From assembly GCA_964424125.1 (NCBI GenBank), contig CAYRHS010000167.1, forward strand, positions 1 to 6,603: DNA of 6,603 nucleotides, given 5' to 3'. Each line of letters starts with the position of its first letter. The stretch's first letter is position 1. Origin of the DNA: CAYRHS01 sp964424125. GTDB taxonomy: Bacteria; Actinomycetota; Acidimicrobiia; IMCC26256; JAOSJL01. Shown one piece after another: positions 1 to 4,798 of this stretch. The notes under the pieces were generated by a model. It searched no databases. It worked only from the letters and a program-made list of their open reading frames with translations, and was not told the origin of the DNA. Made by a program: the position numbers and the translations under genes.

Positions 1-153
1 CCGCTGCTCTCGTGCACCGGGGGCTTCGACCGCTTCCACACGCCCGAGGACGTGCCGGGCGAGGTCACCACGCCGGGGGCGCTCGAGACGGTCAGGGATG
101 CGGTGCTGGACGCCGCCCGGCTCCTCGACGACGCGGTCGTGGAGCGCGCCTGA
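1..153 (+). CDS. C-terminal fragment of a probable M28-type metallopeptidase
   Basis: The reading frame is open from the first base to a TGA at 151-153 and gives the last 50 residues of a protein whose start lies outside the window. The fragment contains Phe-His-Thr-Pro-Glu-Asp-Val-Pro (residues 12-19 of the fragment) followed by a helix-like stretch rich in Ala, Leu and Asp. In M28 zinc aminopeptidases the last metal-ligand histidine sits in a similar 'HT..D.P' context, followed by a final helix, so a peptidase of that family is my best guess. Only the tail is visible, so the assignment is tentative, and other hydrolases with a C-terminal histidine loop are possible. The gene converges on the minus-strand esterase, with seven bases between the two stop codons. 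Confidence 0.55.
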   Translation, partial: PLLSCTGGFDRFHTPEDVPGEVTTPGALETVRDAVLDAARLLDDAVVERA

Positions 154-169
154 CGGTCCCTCAGCCGTC
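152..169. terminator. Small hairpin between convergent stop codons
   Basis: GACGG at 152-156 pairs with CCGTC at 165-169 around an eight-base loop. The hairpin spans the stop codons of both convergent genes. There is no T-tract on either strand, so it is at best a weak or Rho-assisted bidirectional terminator. A five-pair stem can also arise by chance in DNA this GC-rich. Confidence 0.22.
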
Positions 170-1588
170 CAGCTCGAGGCGGGTGTGGGGGAACGGGAAC
201 CGCCCGGTGGCGACCGCGCGACGGGTCTCGTCCTCGTCGCGGGGAGGTCCGAGGTCGAGCTCGAGCGTGACCCGGCCGTCGGGGTCGGCGGCGGTGGCGG
301 TCTGCGCCACCGGCTCGGTCCCGGTCGTGCGGGTCACCCTCAACGCGGCGCCGGGCTCGAAGGCGGCCGGAGTGACGACGCGAACCGTTCCCGTCCCGGC
401 GAGGGTGAAGTCGCGGCCGTCCGTTCGGGCGCGCAGCAGGTGGAGGAACTCCGTGTTCGGGCGCAACACGGTGCAGTCGTATCCCCACACGGAGAGGTCC
501 CGGTCCGCGCTCTTGTACGTGAACGTCACCGGGTCGGCGACGCCGAGCTCGAAGACGCGCTCCATGCGTTGGCGGAAGAACTTCCGGAACGTCGAGCGTC
601 CGATCGAGTGGTAGCCGGTGCGGGTGACGTAGGTGAAGGGGACGCCGAGCTCGGTGAGGCGGTGCGCGATCTCGTCGTTCACGCGGCGCTGTGTGGACTC
701 CATCGTCACGTCGGCCCGGCTCCCGATCCCGTAGTCGGTGTCGGGGGGCAGGTACTCGTCGCCGCTGGGCGTGCCGGTGCCGATCACGACGACCATCTCG
801 AGGCCGCTGCCGACGACGTTGGGGGCGAGGTCGAGGAGGTTGTGGTTGCGGTAGTGGATCTCGTCGGCCGGCAGTGGTCGGAAGCCCTGTCCGCGGTTGT
901 AGAAGAGCCAGCGCAGACGGCGCCGCGACACGTGGTCGTCGACGAGGCTCAACACGCCGCTCGAGCACCCGACGAACCCGAAGCGGTCCGGGTGGCGGAA
1001 GCCCTGGATGGCGGCACCGCCACCCCCCATCGAGTGACCGATCACGGCCCGGCCTGCTCGGTCGACCCGGACACGGAACAACGCTTGGACCAGCGGGATC
1101 GCCTCCTCGTAGAGGTGGGTCTCGGCCGCGACCCCGTTCCCGCGCAGCCCGTCGATCCAGTTGCACGCCTGGCACCAGGGTGGTGCTCCCGCATCGGGCG
1201 CCACCACGAGGAAGCGGGCCTCGTCGAGGAGCTCGTCGAAGCCCATCGTCCCGGGCACGACGACCCGTTGTCGACCCGTGCGCAGCAGCGCGGGGAGGTT
1301 GCGGCCGCGATCCTCGAGCGGAGCAGCCACGCGATCGAAGGCGGCCGGGCGCTCGACCGCCACCGTGCCGTGCAGGAACCAGCACACGGGCAACGGTGCT
1401 TCGGTCGCCCGGTAGTGGTCGGGCACCCAGACGAGGAGCTCGGTGCGCCGCCGCAGGGCGGGACTGTCGAAGGCGACGGTGAGGACCCGCGGCTCGTCGA
1501 CGTGCGGCGTCACGTCCACCCGCCAGTCGGCGAACGGAGCGGGGAGCGCATTCGGGTCGAGGCCGGGTGCGACGTCGCTCGTGCTCAC
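161..1588 (-). CDS. Alpha/beta-hydrolase esterase (esterase D / antigen 85-like fold) with C-terminal extension
   Basis: A 475-residue serine hydrolase. Visible elements in order are a beta-strand plus Phe-Leu-His-Gly oxyanion motif at 71-74, Val-Val-Ala-Pro-Asp-Ala-Gly at 128-134, the nucleophile elbow Gly-His-Ser-Met-Gly at 184-188 (Ser186), and a likely catalytic His327 in Gly-Tyr-His-Ser-Ile. The acid is probably an Asp around 277-285. Residues from about 352 to 475 follow the hydrolase core and look beta-rich; I do not recognise this part. There is no signal peptide, so the enzyme is probably cytoplasmic. The GTG start at 1588 was chosen because it overlaps the upstream stop (GTGA). The frame stays open to 2086, but that extension only covers the SnoaL-like gene and the divergent promoter. 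The Shine-Dalgarno is weak (AGGG close to the start), consistent with translational coupling. It would hydrolyse an ester or a related acyl bond; the substrate is unknown. Confidence 0.82.
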   Translation of the reverse strand: MSTSDVAPGLDPNALPAPFADWRVDVTPHVDEPRVLTVAFDSPALRRRTELLVWVPDHYRATEAPLPVCWFLHGTVAVERPAAFDRVAAPLEDRGRNLPALLRTGRQRVVVPGTMGFDELLDEARFLVVAPDAGAPPWCQACNWIDGLRGNGVAAETHLYEEAIPLVQALFRVRVDRAGRAVIGHSMGGGGAAIQGFRHPDRFGFVGCSSGVLSLVDDHVSRRRLRWLFYNRGQGFRPLPADEIHYRNHNLLDLAPNVVGSGLEMVVVIGTGTPSGDEYLPPDTDYGIGSRADVTMESTQRRVNDEIAHRLTELGVPFTYVTRTGYHSIGRSTFRKFFRQRMERVFELGVADPVTFTYKSADRDLSVWGYDCTVLRPNTEFLHLLRARTDGRDFTLAGTGTVRVVTPAAFEPGAALRVTRTTGTEPVAQTATAADPDGRVTLELDLGPPRDEDETRRAVATGRFPFPHTRLELDG

Positions 1589-1977
1589 CGCCCTGAGGAC
1601 ATCGCCTCGAGCATCGGGCGCACGTGCGACGTGCTCACGTACTCCTCGAGGCGGGTGATGCGGCCGTGTTCCACCGTCACCACCGCACAGAGTGGGATCC
1701 GGACGTCGTCGCCGCGAACGGTTCGCCCGCGGATCGTCGCCTGCTGGACGTAGCCGGCGTCGGTCGCGGTGAGCCGGACGTCCTCGAAGCGAAGGTCGGG
1801 GACGTGACGGCGTTCCACTTCGTGCACGGCGATCACGTCGTCGATCCCTCGCTCGACGTCGAGGTTGTTCCAGAACACCACGTCCGGCGCGCAGCAGGCG
1901 CGTAGCGCCTCGGCATCGTCGGTGTGCAGGGCCTCGATCAGTCGCCGTCCGACTGCGAGCGCTTCGTCCGCGGACAT
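1585..1977 (-). CDS. SnoaL-like / NTF2-like small protein
   Basis: A 130-residue protein with the size and layout of the SnoaL/NTF2-like alpha+beta cone fold. An N-terminal helix (Ala-Leu-Ala-Val-Gly-Arg-Arg-Leu-Ile-Glu-Ala-Leu) is followed by the typical 'D.eal.....pDvvf' turn at about 20-35. A central helix then carries Val-His-Glu-Val, and alternating strands end in Gly-Arg-Ile-Thr-Arg-Leu-Glu-Glu-Tyr near 105-113, a hallmark of the last strand in this superfamily. Members are cyclases, epoxide hydrolases, isomerases or simple ligand-binding proteins, so the reaction cannot be named. The ATG at 1975-1977 has a strong purine-rich ribosome binding site. The gene ends with a four-base overlap on the esterase GTG, so the two proteins are probably made together. 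It is transcribed divergently from the CoA-transferase. Confidence 0.85.
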   Translation of the reverse strand: MSADEALAVGRRLIEALHTDDAEALRACCAPDVVFWNNLDVERGIDDVIAVHEVERRHVPDLRFEDVRLTATDAGYVQQATIRGRTVRGDDVRIPLCAVVTVEHGRITRLEEYVSTSHVRPMLEAMSSGR

Positions 1978-1980
1978 CGC

Positions 1981-1989
1981 CCCTCCTCC
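1981..1989 (-). promoter_or_regulatory. Ribosome binding site of the SnoaL-like gene
   Basis: On the minus strand this reads GGAGGAGGG, three bases before the ATG at 1977, with the GGAGG core seven bases away. It supports the chosen start. Confidence 0.75.
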
Positions 1990-1999
1990 GCGCGTGAAC

Positions 2000-2013
2000 G
2001 CAGGTTAACCTGC
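2000..2013. promoter_or_regulatory. Perfect 14-base palindrome in the divergent control region; candidate shared -10/operator
   Basis: GCAGGTTAACCTGC is a perfect inverted repeat in the 59-base gap between the divergent SnoaL-like and CoA-transferase genes. Each strand contains TAACCT, a fair -10 hexamer (TANNNT), at 2006-2011 on plus and 2007-2002 on minus. Predicted transcript starts near 2018 (plus) and 1995 (minus) would leave leaders of about 18-19 bases that just contain each ribosome binding site. Neither side has a TTGAC-like -35 at 17 bases. A dimeric repressor such as a TetR-type protein binding this palindrome is an alternative or additional reading. The symmetry is seen directly; its function is inferred. 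Confidence 0.55.
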
Positions 2014-2021
2014 CGCGTCTC

Positions 2022-2030
2022 GGAGGGAGG
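2022..2030 (+). promoter_or_regulatory. Ribosome binding site of the CoA-transferase gene
   Basis: GGAGGGAGG lies six bases upstream of the GTG at 2037. It fixes that GTG as the start rather than a later codon. Confidence 0.75.
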
Positions 2031-2036
2031 TGCGTC

Positions 2037-3305
2037 GTGCCCGAACCACTCGAGGGCATCAGGGTGATCGAGCTCTCGACCGGCATCCTCGGACCTACCG
2101 CCGGCGTCTACCTCGCCGACATGGGTGCGGACGTCGTGAAGGTCGAGCCCCCGATCGGCGACCTGACCCGCTTCTACCGGGGCGTGCGCAACCCGTTGCC
2201 GCCCGAGGCGCCGGGGCCGATGTTCGTGCTGGGCAATCGGGGCAAGCGCTCGGTGGTGCTCGACGCGACCGGCGAGGGAGGCCGTGAGGCCGTATTGCGA
2301 CTCGTGGATCGCGCCGACGTCTTCCTCACGAACTTCCGTCCCGCCGCCCTCTCGGACCTCGGCCTCGGCGACGAGGAGCTCCTCGCGCGCAACCCGCGCC
2401 TCGTCTACGCGTCGGCCACCGGGTTCGGACGGGAAGGTCCCGACGCCGACGCCAACATGATCGACGGCGCCGGTCAGGCTCGGGGCGGTCTCGCCAGCCT
2501 GGTGGGTGACGCGGACGGTCCTCCCATGCTCGTGGGCGGGCTCGTCGCCGACACCGCCGGAGGCCTCCAGCTCGCCCTCGGGGTGATGACCGCGCTGGTG
2601 GCACGAGAACGCCACGGTGTCGGCCAGCGAGTCGACGTGTCCGCCCTCGGCGCGCTCGCCTGGCTCCAGGGTTGGGAGCTCGACCACGCGGCGATGACCG
2701 GCGAGGCGCTGACCCGCTCCGGGGCGCACCACCCCAACCTGCGGGGTCTCTACGGCGTCTACCCGACGAGCGACGGCCGGGCGGTGTTCCTCGGCGCCGC
2801 CCAGGAGGACGAGGACTGGCGTGCGATCTGCGACTTCCTCGGGCTCGACGATCTGGCCGACGACCCCCGCTTCGCCACGCTGGCGATGCGCGCCGGGATG
2901 GACCCGAAGAGCGATCCGGCCGACGACGTGGAGCTGCGGTCACGGGTCACCGACGCCGCGGCCCAACGCACGCTCGCCGAGTGGCAGGCCTTCCTCGCCG
3001 ATCATCCCGAGCTCGTGCCCGCCGTGGTCGCCGACCACCTGGAGTTGCTCGCCGACCCGCAGATGGAAGCGAACGGCTACCTCGTCGAATTCGACCTCCC
3101 CGGTGCCGGTCCGACCCGGCTCATCGGCAACCTCGTCGGCCTCTCGGCGACGCCCGGTACGGCGAAGGGCGACCCGCCGGGGGCCGGGCAGCACACCGCC
3201 GAGGTGCTCGCCGAGGTCGGCTACGGCGCGGACGAGATCTCCGCGCTCCAGCAGCGCGCGGCCGAGGCCGTCGTGGCCCGGATCGCCGAGCTCGGCCTCG
3301 GCTGA
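2037..3305 (+). CDS. Class III CoA-transferase, CaiB/BaiF family
   Basis: A 422-residue protein, close to the usual length of family III CoA-transferases. These cytoplasmic enzymes move CoA from an acyl-CoA donor to a free carboxylic acid through an enzyme-bound aspartyl intermediate. The N-terminus has the family opening 'L.GirViEls....GP..g..LAdmGADVvKVE' (residues 5-37). It is followed by Asn-Arg-Gly-Lys-Arg-Ser at 67-72, the Thr-Asn-Phe-Arg-Pro motif at 98-102, and Val-Tyr-Ala-Ser-Ala-Thr-Gly-Phe-Gly at 123-131. Asp172 in Gly-Leu-Val-Ala-Asp-Thr-Ala-Gly-Gly matches the catalytic aspartate position. A smaller C-terminal domain (about 240-345) includes Gly-Val-Tyr-Pro-Thr-Ser-Asp-Gly. The GTG start at 2037 has a strong Shine-Dalgarno. 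The acid substrate is unknown; the neighbouring hydrolases could supply it. It is unlikely to be an acyl-CoA racemase of the same fold, but I cannot exclude that. Confidence 0.9.
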   Translation: MPEPLEGIRVIELSTGILGPTAGVYLADMGADVVKVEPPIGDLTRFYRGVRNPLPPEAPGPMFVLGNRGKRSVVLDATGEGGREAVLRLVDRADVFLTNFRPAALSDLGLGDEELLARNPRLVYASATGFGREGPDADANMIDGAGQARGGLASLVGDADGPPMLVGGLVADTAGGLQLALGVMTALVARERHGVGQRVDVSALGALAWLQGWELDHAAMTGEALTRSGAHHPNLRGLYGVYPTSDGRAVFLGAAQEDEDWRAICDFLGLDDLADDPRFATLAMRAGMDPKSDPADDVELRSRVTDAAAQRTLAEWQAFLADHPELVPAVVADHLELLADPQMEANGYLVEFDLPGAGPTRLIGNLVGLSATPGTAKGDPPGAGQHTAEVLAEVGYGADEISALQQRAAEAVVARIAELGLG

Positions 3306-3329
3306 GTCGAAGCGCTGGCCACCACCGCG

Positions 3330-3358
3330 TTGACGGGGGAGTGAACGAGCGTTAGCGT
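3330..3358 (+). promoter_or_regulatory. Promoter of the first substrate-binding lipoprotein gene
   Basis: TTGACG at 3330-3335 and TAGCGT at 3353-3358 are separated by 17 bases, a good housekeeping-sigma promoter for a high-GC organism. The spacer holds TGAACGAGCGTT (3342-3353), which contains the small inverted repeat AACG-AG-CGTT that could be a repressor site. Transcription would start near 3365, about 33 bases before the ATG. The same layout is repeated before the second copy. Confidence 0.7.
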
Positions 3359-3365
3359 GCCGGAG

Positions 3366-3377
3366 CCCGTCCACGGG
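3366..3377 (+). other. 5' leader hairpin of lipoprotein gene 1
   Basis: CCCGT at 3366-3370 is complementary to ACGGG at 3373-3377. Allowing a four-base loop leaves a stable four-pair GC stem at the predicted 5' end of the transcript. A stronger hairpin lies at the same place in copy 2. This could protect the mRNA end, but chance is possible at this GC content. Confidence 0.35.
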
Positions 3378-3388
3378 GTATCAGTTCT

Positions 3389-3394
3389 GGGGGA
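3389..3394 (+). promoter_or_regulatory. G-rich ribosome binding site very close to the ATG
   Basis: GGGGGA ends three bases before the ATG at 3398, an unusually short gap. The same TCTGGGGG...TCATGGG block precedes the second copy, so it has been retained since the duplication and marks the start in both genes. Confidence 0.55.
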
Positions 3395-3397
3395 CTC

Positions 3398-4699
3398 ATG
3401 GGCCGCACACTCGCTCGTTCGCGCTGGCTGCGGATCGTTGCGCTGCTCGGCGCGTTGGCACTCGTCGCGGTGGCGTGCGGCAACGACAGCGGTGACGACA
3501 GCGGTGGGGGCGGCGGCCAGCCGGAGGAGATCGACTTCACGGCCGGTCTCACGGGCGAGCCGATCAAGGTGGGCCACATCGTCGAGGCGAGCAACACCGC
3601 CATCGCCAACCCCGACATCGTGCAGGGTGCGCAGGCGGCCGCGTTGTTGGTGAACCAGAACGGGGGGATTCAGGGACGCCCGGTCGAGATCGTCGCCTGC
3701 GACACCACCAACGACCCCAACACGGCGGCCGAGTGCGGCCGGCAGATGGTGGACGAAGGCGTGGTCGCGCTCACGGGCGTGCTGTCGGTGCACGCCGACC
3801 AGTTCATGCCCCTCATGGAGCAGGAGCAGATCCCCTCCATCGCCCACGTTCCGGCCGGGGTCCCGGGCTTCACCTCCCCGGCCGCCTTCCCGCTCTCGGG
3901 GGGCATCGTGGCGTCGGCACCGAGCATCGCCCAGGGCCTGGCCGAGCAGGGCGCGACCGGGATCGGCCTGGTCCGTCCGGACCTCGCCGCGGGGGCGGCG
4001 GTGAAGGGGCTCGTCGAGCCCGGCACCGCGAACGAGGGTGTGCCCATCACGAGTGACGTCCCCGTCCCGGAGTCATCGGCGGACACGGCGCCGTTCGTCG
4101 AGGCGGCGCTCGAGGGGGGCGCGGACGCCATCGAGGTGCTGCTCTCGGGTCTGGACGCGACGAACTTCATCATCGCGGCCCGCCAGTCGGACCCCGACAT
4201 CCTGCTCGGGACACTGTCGAGCGACATCCAGGGGCTCCAGGACGCGCTGGGGGCCGACATCGCCGGGATCTTGACCACGGAGTCGTCGACGTGCCCCTTC
4301 GACACCCCGGCCTGTCAGCAGTACGACCAGGCCCTGGAGGACGCCGGCTTCGACCCCGAGATGGCTGCTCTCGACCGCATCACCGCGTATGCGGGGGTGA
4401 TCGTGCTCGCCAAGGTCGCCCAGGACCTTCCGGAGGTGACCGCCCCGGCCGTGTGGGGGGCGCTGAACCAGCTCGACGGGCTCGACATCGGCCTCTACCC
4501 GCCGCTCCAGTTCCTCGAGCCGGCCGGTGCGCTCCCACGCATCTTCAACCTCTGCGCGGTGGCGCTGAAGTACGACGAGGAGGCGAACACCGAACCCCTC
4601 TCCGACACGCTCGTCGACCCGAACACCGACGAGCCCTGCGAATGGACGGGCGACGCCGTCGAGCTGGGCAGCGGCTCTGCGCCCGCCCCCGAAGAGTAG
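3398..4699 (+). CDS. ABC-transporter substrate-binding lipoprotein, Leu/Ile/Val type (copy 1)
   Basis: A 433-residue extracytoplasmic solute receptor anchored to the membrane by lipid. The N-terminus has Arg residues, a hydrophobic segment (11-26) and a lipobox ending Ala-Val-Ala-Cys, with Cys27 as the lipidated residue, followed by a Gly/Asp/Ser linker to about 42. The body fits the Peripla_BP_6 type I fold. Key parts are Ile-Lys-Val-Gly at 56-59, Leu-Leu-Val-Asn-Gln-Asn-Gly-Gly-Ile at 83-91, a Val-Glu-Ile-Val-Ala-Cys-Asp strand, and Thr-Gly-Val-Leu-Ser near 126. Six mature cysteines (101, 113, 299, 306, 386, 414) suggest three disulfides, the first like the one in LivJ/LivK. The family delivers branched amino acids, amides, urea or aromatic acids to an ABC importer. 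No permease or ATPase is present here, so the ligand is undetermined. It is followed by a close paralogue, and the cysteine and lobe motifs match in both. Confidence 0.9.
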   Translation: MGRTLARSRWLRIVALLGALALVAVACGNDSGDDSGGGGGQPEEIDFTAGLTGEPIKVGHIVEASNTAIANPDIVQGAQAAALLVNQNGGIQGRPVEIVACDTTNDPNTAAECGRQMVDEGVVALTGVLSVHADQFMPLMEQEQIPSIAHVPAGVPGFTSPAAFPLSGGIVASAPSIAQGLAEQGATGIGLVRPDLAAGAAVKGLVEPGTANEGVPITSDVPVPESSADTAPFVEAALEGGADAIEVLLSGLDATNFIIAARQSDPDILLGTLSSDIQGLQDALGADIAGILTTESSTCPFDTPACQQYDQALEDAGFDPEMAALDRITAYAGVIVLAKVAQDLPEVTAPAVWGALNQLDGLDIGLYPPLQFLEPAGALPRIFNLCAVALKYDEEANTEPLSDTLVDPNTDEPCEWTGDAVELGSGSAPAPEE

Positions 4700-4724
4700 G
4701 TGGTGGCGGGAGGACGTGTGCCCG

Positions 4725-4753
4725 TTGACCGTCACCTGAACGAGCATTAAGGT
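4725..4753 (+). promoter_or_regulatory. Promoter of the second substrate-binding lipoprotein gene
   Basis: TTGACC at 4725-4730 and TAAGGT at 4748-4753 are again 17 bases apart. The spacer contains TGAACGAGCATT, one base different from copy 1, which breaks the AACG-AG-CGTT inverted repeat. Transcription would start near 4760. No terminator is visible after the first gene, so read-through from the upstream promoter is also likely. Confidence 0.7.
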
Positions 4754-4777
4754 CCCGATCCCCGTTCGGGGGACGGG
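4754..4777 (+). other. 5' leader hairpin of lipoprotein gene 2
   Basis: CCCG (4754-4757) pairs with CGGG (4774-4777), and CCCC (4760-4763) pairs with GGGG (4768-4771) around a GTTC loop, with a two-by-two internal mismatch. The inner stem begins at about the predicted transcript start, as in copy 1. It may act as a 5' stabiliser. It has no T-tract after it, so it is not a terminator. Confidence 0.4.
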
Positions 4778-4789
4778 CGCGTTACGTCT

Positions 4790-4796
4790 GGGGGGA
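4790..4796 (+). promoter_or_regulatory. G-rich ribosome binding site of lipoprotein gene 2
   Basis: GGGGGGA ends two bases before the ATG at 4799, even closer than in copy 1. The following ATC could extend pairing with the 16S tail (complement GAUC), which may explain why the short gap is tolerated. Confidence 0.5.
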
Positions 4797-4798
4797 TC

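Larger units (their letters stand above)
3330..4699 (+). repeat. Tandem duplication unit, copy 1 (promoter plus lipoprotein gene)
   Basis: Copy 1 runs from the -35 hexamer to the stop of the first lipoprotein gene and is matched by 4725-6106. Promoter motif, leader hairpin, ribosome binding site and coding sequence are all in the same order. Coding identity is high, with a perfect 57-base match between 3724-3780 and 5131-5187 and a perfect 35-base match between 4014-4048 and 5421-5455. The offset is about 1.4 kb. Confidence 0.8.

Noticed and set aside
98..1753. A 551-codon plus-strand open frame opposite the esterase and SnoaL-like genes
   Set aside because: It is antisense to two well-supported genes, its translation is Arg/Gly/Val/Glu-rich without any recognisable motif, and long antisense frames are expected in DNA with GC-rich third codon positions.
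1589..2086. Extension of the esterase frame upstream to an ATG at 2086 (641 residues)
   Set aside because: The added part overlaps the whole SnoaL-like gene, the divergent promoter and the CoA-transferase start, and reads as low-complexity Arg-rich sequence. The GTGA overlap gives a much better start.
1938..2732. A 264-codon minus-strand open frame across the CoA-transferase gene
   Set aside because: It lies opposite the clear CaiB/BaiF coding sequence, crosses the divergent promoter and has no family features.
3306..3329. Search for a terminator after the CoA-transferase
   Set aside because: Short palindromes such as AGCGCT and TGGCCA are present, but there is no stable stem followed by a T-tract.
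4700..4724. Search for a terminator or small gene between the two lipoprotein genes
   Set aside because: Only G-rich sequence is seen before the -35. No hairpin with a T-tract and no small frame with a ribosome binding site.
4073..4747. A 224-codon minus-strand open frame opposite lipoprotein gene 1, with a related one opposite gene 2
   Set aside because: Its apparent repetition in both copies is simply the mirror of the duplicated coding sequence. No start signal or domain supports it.
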